Shown here in pieces: positions 30,506 through 39,884 of a stretch of 64,000 nucleotides of DNA. This DNA is from Cyanobium sp. NIES-981. Lineage in GTDB: Bacteria > Cyanobacteriota > Cyanobacteriia > PCC-6307 > Cyanobiaceae. A program made the translations under genes and the position numbers. The stretch covers positions 1 to 64,000 of the forward strand of contig CAMDEM010000005.1 in NCBI GenBank assembly GCA_945896675.1, read 5' to 3'. How positions within the stretch are numbered: position 1 is the first letter of the stretch; each line of letters begins with the position of its first letter. The notes below the pieces were generated by a model. The model searched no databases. It was not told where the DNA came from and saw only the letters and a program-made list of their open reading frames with translations.

Positions 30506-30994
30506 ATGGCCACCAAGCGCACCACGGGCACCTCCAGCTCGAGCTCCAGTTCCGCCACGGAAACGGAGCCGATGCCAGCCCAAAACCCTGGTTCTGCAAT
30601 GCCTGAGTGGATGGCCCAAGCCACCGCGGAGGGCCTCAAGCCGGAACAGGCCCTGGCCTTCATTGGCCTGGGCCTGATGCAAAAAATGGCGACTTCTGGC
30701 CAGGAGAGGCCGTGGATGTGGAGCGAATCGGAAGACGGCGGCCAGGCCGATCTGAGCGCCCTGCGCCAGCGGCTCGAGCTCACCCAACTCGCCATCCACA
30801 CGGGGGCGCCTTTGACCACCGCTGAAGTGACCCACCTGATGGGAGCCCGTCCCGGCACGGCCGTGGTCGAGCGGGGGGGCCTCACCGCCCGTCGGCTCAG
30901 CCGCAACGTCTGGAAATTAAGCCGCACCAACGACGACGACGATCGGGGTTTTGGATCTGGTTTTGGCGGCGACGGCTTCCGCCGTCGCCTTTAA
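30506..30994 (+). CDS. Conserved-looking cyanobacterial hypothetical protein, 162 aa
   Basis: A Ser/Thr-rich N-terminus (residues 1-30), then a helical middle: PEWMAQATAEGLKPEQALAF, and LRQRLELTQLAIHTGAPL, followed by TTAEVTHLMGARPGTAVVER and LSRNVWKLSR, and an acidic/Gly/Arg tail. The TAEVTHLMGARPG segment with the following basic helix resembles a small winged or helix-turn-helix fold, so a DNA- or RNA-related role is possible, but no family is recognised. It is divergent from csoS1D (145-base gap). An intrinsic terminator is encoded inside its last codons. Confidence 0.75.
   Translation: MATKRTTGTSSSSSSSATETEPMPAQNPGSAMPEWMAQATAEGLKPEQALAFIGLGLMQKMATSGQERPWMWSESEDGGQADLSALRQRLELTQLAIHTGAPLTTAEVTHLMGARPGTAVVERGGLTARRLSRNVWKLSRTNDDDDRGFGSGFGGDGFRRRL
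30968..30992 (+). terminator. Intrinsic terminator overlapping the end of the 30506-30994 gene
   Basis: GGCGACGGC and GCCGTCGCC form a perfect 9-bp GC-rich stem with the four-base loop TTCC, followed by TTT. The stem is part of the last sense codons (GDGFRRRL) and the T-run contains the first base of the TAA stop. It acts on plus-strand transcripts; the minus strand lacks a T-run, so it should not stop por transcription. Confidence 0.7.
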
Positions 30995-31023
30995 GATTCC
31001 GTCTGGTCGGGGCCTGTCCGGTT

Positions 31024-32031
<1,008 letters not shown>

Positions 32032-32048
32032 TTACGGGGTAAGACCGT

Positions 32049-32456
32049 TTAACGCTGGGGCTGCCAAACAACCCTCAATCGATTCGGCGCGATCCACTGA
32101 TTTTGTTCACGGATCAAACCCTGTTCCCCACCAACGGCAAACAGCTGATCAAACCGATCGCGCGCCTTGGTGAGCTTGCCGGTTTCCAGATCCAGCACAG
32201 CTTTGAGCTCCCCTTGGCGCTCCATCCGTTCTTGATACGCCACGGCCAAACGCATCAAGCTCACCCCAGTTACCACAACCAGGCTGAGTTTGAGGGTCAG
32301 ACCGAGCACACTGCAGACCAGCTTCTGGCTTTCGGAGGAAAGGCTGAGAAGCTGGCCATCGGAGCCAAACACAGCGTGCCGGGGAGGCACGATCGTCGGC
32401 TGGAAATGGGCAGGTGTCTGGGCCCTAGGAGCGGATCGCCGGGAGGTCTGGGGCAC
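32049..32456 (-). CDS. Single-pass membrane protein with coiled coil, 135 aa, unknown
   Basis: A Pro/Arg-rich cytoplasmic N-terminus of about 45 residues, one membrane helix (about 46-70, VLGLTLKLSLVVVTGVSLMR) and a heptad-like segment (about 71-105, YQERMERQGELKAVLDLETG) in the periplasm, then a short QWIAPNRLRVVW end. This layout resembles FtsL/DivIC-type division proteins, and the position near por and psaM fits a conserved cyanobacterial gene. That comparison rests on architecture only. Fifty bases separate it from por. Confidence 0.65.
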   Translation of the reverse strand: MPQTSRRSAPRAQTPAHFQPTIVPPRHAVFGSDGQLLSLSSESQKLVCSVLGLTLKLSLVVVTGVSLMRLAVAYQERMERQGELKAVLDLETGKLTKARDRFDQLFAVGGEQGLIREQNQWIAPNRLRVVWQPQR

Positions 32457-32544
32457 GCAGACTAGGAACGGACATTTTCAAGGCTTTTAGCGGACATTGG
32501 CCCCTCCGCCAAGGGATAGGGGCGCAATGTGTTCAGCCAAAGGC

Positions 32545-32561
32545 AGGGGGCTTAACCCCCT
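32545..32561 (-). terminator. Short GC hairpin after psaM, likely terminator
   Basis: AGGGGG and CCCCCT (minus strand) form a 6-bp stem with a five-base loop, located 5 to 21 bases after the psaM stop. The following sequence GCCTTTGG has only three T, so termination would be weak. Confidence 0.4.
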
Positions 32562-32565
32562 TCCA

Positions 32566-32670
32566 TCAAGCCTTGTAGAGGCTGAAGCAGAGGCGAACGG
32601 CCAAAACACCGGCGTGGGCGGCCACCACCAGGGCAATCAGCACTTCGGCTTGGCTGAGGGAGGAAACCAT
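32566..32670 (-). CDS. psaM: Photosystem I subunit PsaM
   Basis: A 34-residue single-pass thylakoid peptide: MVSSLSQAEVLIALVVAAHA, then GVLAVRLCFSLYKA. The pattern (polar start with AQ/AE, hydrophobic helix, RLxxxLYK end) matches PsaM, which in Synechocystis reads ...LVVALLPAFLAFRLSTELYK. PsaM binds at the trimer interface of photosystem I. It is divergent from the CRR6-type gene and upstream of por, both consistent with a photosynthetic neighbourhood. Too short for standard ORF thresholds, so it is easily missed. Confidence 0.8.
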   Translation of the reverse strand: MVSSLSQAEVLIALVVAAHAGVLAVRLCFSLYKA

Positions 32671-32758
32671 GGGGCTGCGGTAAGAAGCAACGTCGATCCA
32701 TTGTTCGTCCTTTGGGGGCTACGGTCCAGGCTCCCGCGCCCTGCTGTCACAGCTCTTG

Positions 32759-33250
32759 ATGGCCGACGTCCCCATGCCCGCAGCTGCTGGTTCTTTGCTG
32801 ATTGGCCCCAATGCCATTCGGCAACTTGATCTGGCCCCCCTCGATCCCTGGGCATCCCTCGAGCCAGCCAGCTTGGTGAAGGGCGGAGCCGAGCTAACCC
32901 TGCAATTCGACTGGCCCCGGGAGGCCGAAGATCCCCGCGAACTCTCGGAAATCCCCGAAATCCGCCTGTGGTCGTTGCGGGCTGACGCTGCCTACCCCTG
33001 GCTGCCCCTGGTGTTGGAGCGCTCGAGCGGCCAACTCACCCGCCATGTGGCGATGCTGCTGCCCCATAGCTTTAACCGCACCGAAGGGATTCGCTTCGCT
33101 GGTGAATCCCTGGAGCTCTGGATCACCCATCGACTTTTTGTTCTGGATAGCTGGGCCCAGGTTCATGGATTGAGCTGCCGCCAAGGGTTGGGCCAAATGG
33201 CAGCGGTGCTGGGCTTTGAGCTCGATGCCAACTTCTGGGACCACGCCTGA
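32759..33250 (+). CDS. CRR6-like NdhI maturation factor (DUF1817)
   Basis: 163 residues. Family sequence is visible as LQFDWPREAEDPRELSEIPE, IRLWSLRADAAYPWLPL, RHVAMLLPHSFNRTEGI, ITHRLFVLDSWAQ and MAAVLGFELDANFWD. The plant homologue CRR6 is needed for assembly of NdhI into the NDH-1 hydrophilic arm, and cyanobacterial homologues act on the same subunit; function here is by family. The ATG at 32759 is used (a TTG one codon upstream opens the frame). Useful context: the window also encodes two NDH-1 subunits of the CO2-uptake form. Confidence 0.82.
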   Translation: MADVPMPAAAGSLLIGPNAIRQLDLAPLDPWASLEPASLVKGGAELTLQFDWPREAEDPRELSEIPEIRLWSLRADAAYPWLPLVLERSSGQLTRHVAMLLPHSFNRTEGIRFAGESLELWITHRLFVLDSWAQVHGLSCRQGLGQMAAVLGFELDANFWDHA

Positions 33251-33271
33251 GCTGGCGCCTCTCACCTGGAT

Positions 33272-34057
33272 TCAGGCCAGGGCGGTGGCTCCTTGCAGCA
33301 CCTCGAGGAGTAGCCCCAAGGCCCGCCGGCCACTATCGAGGGCCAGCAGCAGGGTGATCAACCGCAGCATCCACACCAGCCAATGCTCGGGAACGCGATT
33401 CAAGCGGGAGGCCGACCAATGGGCTGCCACCGCCGCACTGCATCCCAAGGTGAGTCCCATCGGAAGGAGGGCTCGGCCATCCTGCAAAAACGTGACGGTG
33501 GCGGCAGAGGCTGCGGTGAGCACGCCAAGCATGCTCAGCCGGATGGCGAGGCGCACCGGTAAACCCAGGAGCCGCACCATCAAGGGGACCATGACCAACC
33601 CACCACCCACACCAAGCAATCCACCGAGCATGCCGGCCGCCGATCCCACCCCCACCAGGCCGACCAAAGGCAGGGATGGGCTGGGGTCAGGGGCCTCGAC
33701 AGGCTTGGGGCAAATCGTGATCGCCAGAGCCCCGTACATCGCGGCTTGAAGACTGAGCAGTTGCCAGCCGGCCAAACCGAAGCCCACATGGCTAAACACC
33801 AGGGCCCCAAACCCTGCACCCAAGGCAATGGCCAACCCTGCCCGCCAGGGAATCGAGCGGGACTGCAGGTGGGCCACGTTGCCTCCGAGCCCCGTGGGCA
33901 CAATCGCCAAGGTGCTGGTGGCCAGGGCATGGTGGGGGTCCAGGCCCACCAGCAGTAGCAAGGGGGAAAAAACCAGTCCGCCGCCGATGCCCAGGACCCC
34001 GGAAAGCAAGCCCGTCAGAAGCCCCAGGGGCACAAGCGACAGCAAGCTCCAGGTCAT
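33272..34057 (-). CDS. TauE/SafE family anion exporter
   Basis: 261 residues with about eight membrane helices in two repeats. Each repeat starts with the family glycine motif: SGVLGIGGGLVFSPLLLLV near residue 20 and GGLLGVGGGLVMVPLMV in the second half. TauE/SafE proteins export sulfite, sulfoacetate and similar anions, and several are of unknown substrate. ATG 34057 (MTWSLLSLV) is chosen over the in-frame extension. Divergent from the lipoate ligase gene, with only 17 bases between starts. Confidence 0.85.
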   Translation of the reverse strand: MTWSLLSLVPLGLLTGLLSGVLGIGGGLVFSPLLLLVGLDPHHALATSTLAIVPTGLGGNVAHLQSRSIPWRAGLAIALGAGFGALVFSHVGFGLAGWQLLSLQAAMYGALAITICPKPVEAPDPSPSLPLVGLVGVGSAAGMLGGLLGVGGGLVMVPLMVRLLGLPVRLAIRLSMLGVLTAASAATVTFLQDGRALLPMGLTLGCSAAVAAHWSASRLNRVPEHWLVWMLRLITLLLALDSGRRALGLLLEVLQGATALA

Positions 34058-34074
34058 CGGGGCAATCTGGGGCA

Positions 34075-34890
34075 ATGGCTGAGACCACAGCATCTCCCAC
34101 CCAGGAACCGCGCTGGGTGGCCACCACCGAGCTCGATGGGTCTTGGCAGATGGCCATCGATAGCTGGCTGCTCGACCAGGGCCGACCGGCCTTTCGCCTC
34201 TATCGCTGGCGGCGCCCCACCCTGTCGCTGGGGTTTCACCAGCGCCATCTCGACCCCCACTGGCCCGATTTGGTGAACCAGGGGGTGATCGATCTGGTGC
34301 GGCGGCCCAGTGGGGGTCGCGCCGTTTTGCACGCCGGAGAACTCACCTACGCCCTGGTCTGGCCCAGCCCCCCTCGATCGCGGCGGGAGGCCTACCGGCT
34401 CAGCTGCACTTGGCTGCGGCTGGCCTTTGAAACCCTTGGCCTACCCCTGGTCTTTGGCGTTCAAGCGGCAAACCTGCAGCAGAGCAACTGCTTTGCCCTC
34501 AGCACAGCCGCTGACTTGGTGCATCCGGGAGGGGGCAAGCGGATCGGCAGTGCCCAACTCTGGCGCCGGGGCCAGCTGTTGCAGCACGGCTCAATCCTGC
34601 TGGATCCACCAAAGGCGCTTTGGCAACAGGTTTTTGGCAAGGAACCGCCCCCCCTGCCAGAACTGCCCGTGGGCCCAGCTGACCTGGAGCAGTGCCTCCT
34701 TGATGCTGCTGGCCAAGCCCTGCCTGAAGCCTTGCGGGGGGGCTTGATTGCCGCGAGCCCTCTCCAGGCCCACGAACTAGGGCAGATTGCTGGCCGAATC
34801 CCAGACCATCAGCTGGGATCGATCCCGGCAACGTCCCCCGTGGCCACCATCGTGCGCACCACCTGGGGCAAACCCAGGCCCAGGGGATAG
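34075..34890 (+). CDS. Lipoate-protein ligase / octanoyltransferase family (LplA/LipM)
   Basis: 271 residues of the BPL_LplA_LipB fold. Motifs seen are AIDSWLLDQGRPAFRLYRW, PTLSLGFHQRHL, VDLVRRPSGGRAVLHAGELT (the RRxxGGxAVxH lipoyl-binding region), GGGKRIGSAQLWRRGQLLQHG with the catalytic Lys, and ILLDPP. It attaches lipoyl or octanoyl groups to pyruvate dehydrogenase E2 and GcvH. LipM and LplA cannot be separated by eye. Its last 82 bases overlap the site-2 protease gene on the other strand (tail to tail). Confidence 0.85.
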   Translation: MAETTASPTQEPRWVATTELDGSWQMAIDSWLLDQGRPAFRLYRWRRPTLSLGFHQRHLDPHWPDLVNQGVIDLVRRPSGGRAVLHAGELTYALVWPSPPRSRREAYRLSCTWLRLAFETLGLPLVFGVQAANLQQSNCFALSTAADLVHPGGGKRIGSAQLWRRGQLLQHGSILLDPPKALWQQVFGKEPPPLPELPVGPADLEQCLLDAAGQALPEALRGGLIAASPLQAHELGQIAGRIPDHQLGSIPATSPVATIVRTTWGKPRPRG

Positions 34891-36059
34891 GTGTTCTGGC
34901 GTCTGGCCATCTCCATCAAGGGCGTTGGCAGCTTCAGGCCCAACTTCGCCAAAACCACGGCTCCGAGCTCGGGGCGCTCCAGGGTGCCGCAGGGCAGACC
35001 GGCGGCACTAAGCACGAGGAGCCGGGTGGCCTTGCTCTCTTCGAGTTGCTGCACGGCCTGCCAGAGGGGTGCGTTCTCAGAGATCGAAGCCAGGCTGGAC
35101 AGCGGCTTGAGATGGTCACCGATGCGATCGGTGTCCCAGCGCTGGACGGGAAGTTGTTGCAGGGGTTCATCGTCGATGACCCCCTTCCAGCGGCCTTGGT
35201 CACAGACCAAAAGCCAGTCACCCTGGCCCAGTTCCTTCGCCTCGCCGATGCGCAACTGGCTGAGTTGGCGCAGGGAGTCTTTGACATCGAGCACCCGATA
35301 GCGGCGGCCAGCGGCCTCCCGCACCCGCAACTGCTTGAGGATGGTTTGCAGGGTGAGTAATTGGTACTGGTTGCGGGCGGCCCCAAGCCCAAACCAGCCC
35401 AGCAAAATCAACCAGGCCCCACTGAGTCCGGCACCGCGCACCAATAGGAGGGTGCCGAGCCCCATGGCCAAGAGGGCCAGCACCCGGCCACAGGCATTGG
35501 CCACTTCAATGCCACGGCGCTGGCTACCACTCACTTGCCAGACAAGGGCTTTAACAATCAGGCCGCCATCGAGGGGCAGACCTGGCAACAAATTGAACAA
35601 ACCCAACACCAGGTTCAAGCTGCCCAGCTGGGCGACCATGTCGCCGAGCACCGGGGCGATGTGGGCGGCATTGTGAACATTGGCCATCAAGGCGAAGCCA
35701 AGCACCAGGCTCACCGCCGGGCCCGCCGCCGCGACCCTCAAGGCTCCCATGGCCGTGCTGGATTCCCGCTCAACGCTGGCCACGCCACCCAAGAGAAACA
35801 GGGTGATGCTGCGCACCTTGACCCCCTGGGCCATGGCCACAAAGGAATGGCCAAGCTCATGCAAGAGAACGGAAACAAACAACAACAGCGCCGTGACAAA
35901 TCCCAGGCCCCACTGCCAGACCACGGGGACTGCAATCTTGGTGTTGAGGCCGTAGTGCTGGGCAAAAGCACTGGTGGCCAGCAACAAAATCACGAACCAG
36001 CTGGGATGGACCTTGAGGGGGATCCCGCCAATCTTGAGGATTTGCCAGCCGTCATTCAC
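34809..36059 (-). CDS. Site-2 protease family M50 metallopeptidase with CBS domains
   Basis: 416 residues. The zinc motif HELGH is in VSVLLHELGHSFVA in the second membrane helix, and the third ligand lies in NLLPGLPLDGG; about six membrane helices span residues 15-245. Two CBS-like domains follow (about 255-375, RVLDVKDSLRQLSQLRI and HLKPLSSLASISENAPLW), which bind adenosine nucleotides in relatives. This is the S2P/Rip1 type that cleaves membrane-embedded anti-sigma factors or signal remnants. The start codon is GTG at 36059. Confidence 0.88.
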   Translation of the reverse strand: MNDGWQILKIGGIPLKVHPSWFVILLLATSAFAQHYGLNTKIAVPVVWQWGLGFVTALLLFVSVLLHELGHSFVAMAQGVKVRSITLFLLGGVASVERESSTAMGALRVAAAGPAVSLVLGFALMANVHNAAHIAPVLGDMVAQLGSLNLVLGLFNLLPGLPLDGGLIVKALVWQVSGSQRRGIEVANACGRVLALLAMGLGTLLLVRGAGLSGAWLILLGWFGLGAARNQYQLLTLQTILKQLRVREAAGRRYRVLDVKDSLRQLSQLRIGEAKELGQGDWLLVCDQGRWKGVIDDEPLQQLPVQRWDTDRIGDHLKPLSSLASISENAPLWQAVQQLEESKATRLLVLSAAGLPCGTLERPELGAVVLAKLGLKLPTPLMEMARRQNTYPLGLGLPQVVRTMVATGDVAGIDPS

Positions 36060-36146
36060 GCGTGATCTGCCCGAAAAGCCCGGGCCTGCGCCCAGACAAC
36101 AAATCCAATCCTAGAAAGGGTTCGCCCCACCTTCGCTTGCCTACCG

Positions 36147-36821
36147 GTGGCCGATAGCCAACCCCTGCTGAAAATTTGTGGCTTTACCCAAGCCGACCAG
36201 GCTGCCGCTGGGGCTGCCATGGGCGTGGACGCCATTGGGGTCATTGGGGTGGAAGGCTCGCCCCGGTTCGTGCCGGTGGAGCAACGCAAGGCGTTATTTC
36301 AGGCGGCCATCTGCGCATCGCCCCCCTGTGCCGGCGTGCTGGTGGTCGCCGACCCCACCGATGGAGAGCTGGCGGACCTGGATCCCCGCTGGGGCCACCA
36401 GGTGGTGCAACTCCATGGCGGGGAGAGTCCCGAACGTTGCCATGACCTCCGCCAGCGCCTCGGCTGTGGGATCTGGAAAGCCCTACGAATTCGCGGCCCA
36501 GGCGACCTGGCGTCGGCGGCCTCCTATGGGGGGGCCGTGGATGCCCTGTTGCTGGATGCCTGGGTGCCCGACCAACTCGGGGGGACGGGGCACCGCATCC
36601 CGATCGAGTGGCTGGAGGGGTGGCACTGCCCCATGCCCTGGTGGCTAGCGGGGGGCATCCGCGCCGATCGGGTGGGAGCTGTGCTGGCAAGGCTGAGCCC
36701 CCATGGACTCGATGCCTCCAGTGGGGTTGAACGTGCTCCAGGCGACAAAGATCTTGCGCTGGTGGCCCAATTGGTCGCGGCCGTTCGCTCAAGCAGCGAG
36801 GATCAGAATCCCGTGAGTTGA
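36147..36821 (+). CDS. trpF: Phosphoribosylanthranilate isomerase
   Basis: 224 residues, (beta/alpha)8 barrel. It converts phosphoribosylanthranilate to CdRP in tryptophan synthesis. Motifs: LLKICGFTQ with the catalytic Cys, VDAIGVIG, VVQLHGGESPE, LLLDAWVPDQLGGTG with the catalytic Asp and WWLAGGIRADRVG, then LDASSGVERAPGDKD. Start is GTG at 36147. It is followed after 16 bases by a small secreted-protein gene. The divergent site-2 protease gene begins 87 bases upstream. Confidence 0.94.
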   Translation: MADSQPLLKICGFTQADQAAAGAAMGVDAIGVIGVEGSPRFVPVEQRKALFQAAICASPPCAGVLVVADPTDGELADLDPRWGHQVVQLHGGESPERCHDLRQRLGCGIWKALRIRGPGDLASAASYGGAVDALLLDAWVPDQLGGTGHRIPIEWLEGWHCPMPWWLAGGIRADRVGAVLARLSPHGLDASSGVERAPGDKDLALVAQLVAAVRSSSEDQNPVS

Positions 36822-36837
36822 TCGGAGCACCGACTTG

Positions 36838-37359
36838 ATGGCCATCCTGCGTCGTTTCCAACCCCTTGCCCTAAGCCTTGCGGCAGCGCTCACGACTGGG
36901 GCCATCACTGCTGCCAGCGCCCAGGACATGGTGGGCTGCCAATTGGTGGATGGATTGCTCTCCTGCGTGCCTGGGGTGAGTCCCCAGCCCCAGGCCCAGA
37001 TCAATGCCCTCCGCTCCCAAATCGCAACCGATATCCAGTTGGAAGGAACGGTTCAACAGCAGATCAACGGCCTGCAGCAGATGGTGTTAGCGGGCCAAGC
37101 CAGCGAAGGTCAATTGCTGCAAGCCACCCTGACGGCTGATGTGCTCGCCTCGCTGCCGCCCGGCGCCTTCCACTGGTACAAACTTCAGCCCGGATCCAAG
37201 CAGTGGATCCTGATCCAAGGCGCCTCAGGCTCCACCTACCTACTCAAAGCCAACGATGTTTCCAGCCAGGTGATGCTGGTGGTGGCCCAGCCCACAGCAA
37301 CAGGCAGCCAGAGGCAGGCCACCCCTGCTGTGGGGCCGATTCAACCGGCCAACCGCTAG
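36838..37359 (+). CDS. Secreted hypothetical protein, 173 aa
   Basis: A Sec signal peptide is visible (RFQPLALSLAAALTTGAITA, cleavage near ASA-QD). The mature part contains CQLVDGLLSC (two Cys, perhaps a disulfide), a Gln-rich helix (INALRSQIATDIQLEGTVQQ) and a beta-rich segment with FHWYKLQPGSKQWILIQGAS. No family recognised. ATG 36838 is used; the frame itself opens with a TTG one codon before. Its stop overlaps the stop of folE on the other strand by four bases. Confidence 0.7.
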   Translation: MAILRRFQPLALSLAAALTTGAITAASAQDMVGCQLVDGLLSCVPGVSPQPQAQINALRSQIATDIQLEGTVQQQINGLQQMVLAGQASEGQLLQATLTADVLASLPPGAFHWYKLQPGSKQWILIQGASGSTYLLKANDVSSQVMLVVAQPTATGSQRQATPAVGPIQPANR

Positions 37360-38093
37360 TACAGGCTTTCCTGCTGCTTCACCAGTTCAAAGAATTCCGC
37401 CTTCAGACTGGGGTCGTGGCGGAAGTCACCGCGAACAACGGAATTCACCATGGTGGTTTGGGGTTCCTTAACCCCACGCCACTTCATGCAGTAGTGCTGG
37501 GCTTTCACCAGGATGGCCAGACCCTGGGGCTCGCAAAGCCGCTCAATTTCATCGGCCAGGATCATCACCGCCTCTTCCTGAATGTGGGGACGGGAGAACA
37601 CCCAGTCAGCCACGCGGGAAAACTTGGACAGGCCAATCACCCGATCACCGGGCTTAATGCCAATCCAGCAGTTGCCCAGGATTGGTACGAGGTGGTGGGA
37701 GCAAGCTGAGCGGACCGAAATCGGACCAACCGTGTAGATCTCATCCAGCTTTTTGACGTTCGGAAAGCTGGCGATCTTGGGTTGTTGGTGATAGCGGCCC
37801 TTGAACACTTCATGCAGATACATCCGAGCCACCCGCTCGGCGGTTTCCTCGGTGTTGTGGTCGTTGTCGATATCGATCACCAAGCTGCGCAGCAGCTCAC
37901 GCACCTTGCCGGCCACCTCGATCTCCAGCTGCTCCATCTCCCCGGGGGCGAGATGGTCAGAAATGTTGTCGTTAGCCAGATAGGCAACCCCGGCGGCATC
38001 CAGCCGTTCACGGATTCGCAAGCTCACCGGAGAAGGGCCTGCTTCAGGCGCGGTGGCGCGGGAGGGAAGGCTGGAAGGCAGGGTCGATGTCAT
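37356..38093 (-). CDS. folE: GTP cyclohydrolase I
   Basis: 245 residues. First enzyme of folate and pterin synthesis, GTP to 7,8-dihydroneopterin triphosphate. Visible motifs are ARMYLHEVFKGRY, RSACSHHLVPI (zinc Cys and His), GDRVIGLSKFSRVADWVFSR, and CMKWRGVKEPQTTMVNSVVR with the third ligand Cys. The N-terminal ~45 residues are variable. It follows the SDR gene by eight bases and is last of the ado-aar-accA-SDR-folE run. Any role for pterins in the acRAF-type protein elsewhere in the window is unsupported. Confidence 0.95.
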   Translation of the reverse strand: MTSTLPSSLPSRATAPEAGPSPVSLRIRERLDAAGVAYLANDNISDHLAPGEMEQLEIEVAGKVRELLRSLVIDIDNDHNTEETAERVARMYLHEVFKGRYHQQPKIASFPNVKKLDEIYTVGPISVRSACSHHLVPILGNCWIGIKPGDRVIGLSKFSRVADWVFSRPHIQEEAVMILADEIERLCEPQGLAILVKAQHYCMKWRGVKEPQTTMVNSVVRGDFRHDPSLKAEFFELVKQQESLY

Positions 38094-38101
38094 AGGAAAG
38101 C

Positions 38102-38830
38102 TCAGAGAGCACCGGCGGCCGGCATGAGGGTGAGGTCTTCGACCACCTGGTTGGCGGGCTGTTGGGCCAAAACCAGCAGGGCATCAGCCACTTGACCCAC
38201 TTCAAGCATGGCACGCCGATCGAAGTCGCTGTGGACCGTTTCGGTATCCCAAAGAGGTGTATTTACCGCACCCAGGGTGAGGGTCGAGACCCGAATCCCA
38301 TGGGCCCGCTCTTCGGCAGCCAGATGGCGGCTGAGACACACCTTGGCCGCCTTGGTGGTGGCGTAGGCCCCCCAGTCGGGGAAGGTCTTGTGGGCGGCAT
38401 GGCTACTGACATTGATGATCAGCCCTTCGCCAGCAGAGCGGAGCAAGGGCAGAACCGCTTGGCAGACCTGGAAGACCGCCGTCACGTTGAGCTGGAGCAG
38501 CCATTGCCACTGGTCCAGGGGCATCTCGGCCAGGGCCCCGGTATAAGCCGCACCGGCATTGTTGATCACAACGCTGGGGAGCAGGCCCCGACCCAGCAAC
38601 TCAGCAAGGCCCGGAGCAATGGCAGCGGAATCAGCCAGATCAATGCCTGCGATCTCTACCCGCCGATCCCCCTGCCGCAGGCTGGCGGCCAGGGCTTCCA
38701 ATTCGGGACCGGGCTTTCCCTCAGCGGTCGGGCGGGAGAGCAGCAGCAGGTCGTAGCCGGCGGCGGCGAAGGCTTTGGCAGCGGCCGCCCCAATACCGCG
38801 GGATGCGCCCGTAATCAAAACAGCAGCCAA
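38102..38830 (-). CDS. Short-chain dehydrogenase/reductase
   Basis: 242 residues, Rossmann fold with TGASRGIGAAAAKAF (NADP-binding, residues 7-21), NNAGAAYTG, NVSSHAAH (catalytic Ser) and YATTKAAK (catalytic Tyr and Lys). The start is a TTG at 38830, since no ATG exists between the accA stop and the conserved N-terminus. Located between accA and folE; an oxoacyl-reductase-like or pteridine-reductase-like function is possible but the substrate cannot be read. Confidence 0.85.
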   Translation of the reverse strand: MAAVLITGASRGIGAAAAKAFAAAGYDLLLLSRPTAEGKPGPELEALAASLRQGDRRVEIAGIDLADSAAIAPGLAELLGRGLLPSVVINNAGAAYTGALAEMPLDQWQWLLQLNVTAVFQVCQAVLPLLRSAGEGLIINVSSHAAHKTFPDWGAYATTKAAKVCLSRHLAAEERAHGIRVSTLTLGAVNTPLWDTETVHSDFDRRAMLEVGQVADALLVLAQQPANQVVEDLTLMPAAGAL

Positions 38831-38857
38831 GGCTTCAGAGCTGAAATCGACGCGACC

Positions 38858-39847
38858 CTAGGCGCTGGGTGAAGGATCAGGGGTGCCACCCTCCAGGAAG
38901 CGGCCCATGCGGCGGAACTTGGCGTAGCGCTGCTCCAGCAGATCTGCTTCGCCCAATTGCTGGAGCTCGGCAAGGTGCTCGAGCAGGGCTGCCTTGAGGG
39001 TTTCGGCGGCCTGCAGGGGAGCCCAGTGATTGCCGCCAGAGGGTTCGGGCAACACCTGGTCAACGATGCCCAGCTTGAGCAGGTCGGGGCCAGTGATTTT
39101 GAGGGCCTCAGCGGCAACAGGAGCCTTGCCGGCATCCCGCCACAGGATCGAGGCACAGGCCTCGGGACTCGCAACGGTGTAGACGCTGTGTTCAAACATC
39201 AAGAGACGGTCGGCAACCCCAATCCCCAGGGCACCACCGGAACCACCTTCACCGATCACCGTGGCAAGAACCGGCACCCGCAGGCGGAACATCTCGCGCA
39301 GGTTGAAAGCGATCGCTTCGCCTTGGCCCTGCTCTTCCGCCAGCACACCGGCGTAGGCACCAGGGGTGTCGATAAAGCTGAGGATCGGCAAGCCGAAGCG
39401 ATCGGCGTGATCCATCAGCCGCATGGCCTTGCGGTAGCCCCCTGGGGAGGCCATGCCGAAATTGCGGGCCACGTTTTCCTTGGTATCGCGACCCTTCTGA
39501 TGGCCCAACAGCACCACCCCCTGGTCACCGATGCGGCCAACCCCGCCGACCAGGGCCTGGTCATCGCTGCCGCGACGGTCGCCATGGAGCTCCACCCATT
39601 CATCACTGATCACCTGGATGTAATCCAGGGTGCTCGGGCGCTGGGGATGGCGCGCCACCTGAATCTTTTGGGACGGGCTCAGCGATTCAAAAATTTCGGT
39701 GCGCCTGCGGGTGGCCAGGGTTTCCAGCTGGAGCAACTGCTGGCTCACATCCACCTCCGAATCGCGCGCAAGCTGGCGGATCTGCTCGATCTGCTGCTCG
39801 AGCTCAACAATCGGCTTTTCAAACTCGAGCAGGGCGCGACGGGCCAT
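38858..39847 (-). CDS. accA: Acetyl-CoA carboxylase carboxyltransferase subunit alpha
   Basis: 329 residues. With AccD it transfers the carboxyl group from biotin to acetyl-CoA, making malonyl-CoA for fatty acid synthesis. Motifs: [20 protein letters not shown] at the N-terminus, the crotonase-fold [57 protein letters not shown] and [19 protein letters not shown]. Placed 37 bases after aar, the usual cyanobacterial arrangement linking alkane and fatty acid synthesis. Confidence 0.96.
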   Translation of the reverse strand: MARRALLEFEKPIVELEQQIEQIRQLARDSEVDVSQQLLQLETLATRRRTEIFESLSPSQKIQVARHPQRPSTLDYIQVISDEWVELHGDRRGSDDQALVGGVGRIGDQGVVLLGHQKGRDTKENVARNFGMASPGGYRKAMRLMDHADRFGLPILSFIDTPGAYAGVLAEEQGQGEAIAFNLREMFRLRVPVLATVIGEGGSGGALGIGVADRLLMFEHSVYTVASPEACASILWRDAGKAPVAAEALKITGPDLLKLGIVDQVLPEPSGGNHWAPLQAAETLKAALLEHLAELQQLGEADLLEQRYAKFRRMGRFLEGGTPDPSPSA

Positions 39848-39884
39848 GGCGATCGACAGGGCGGGGTGGGGAAGGAAACCGGGC

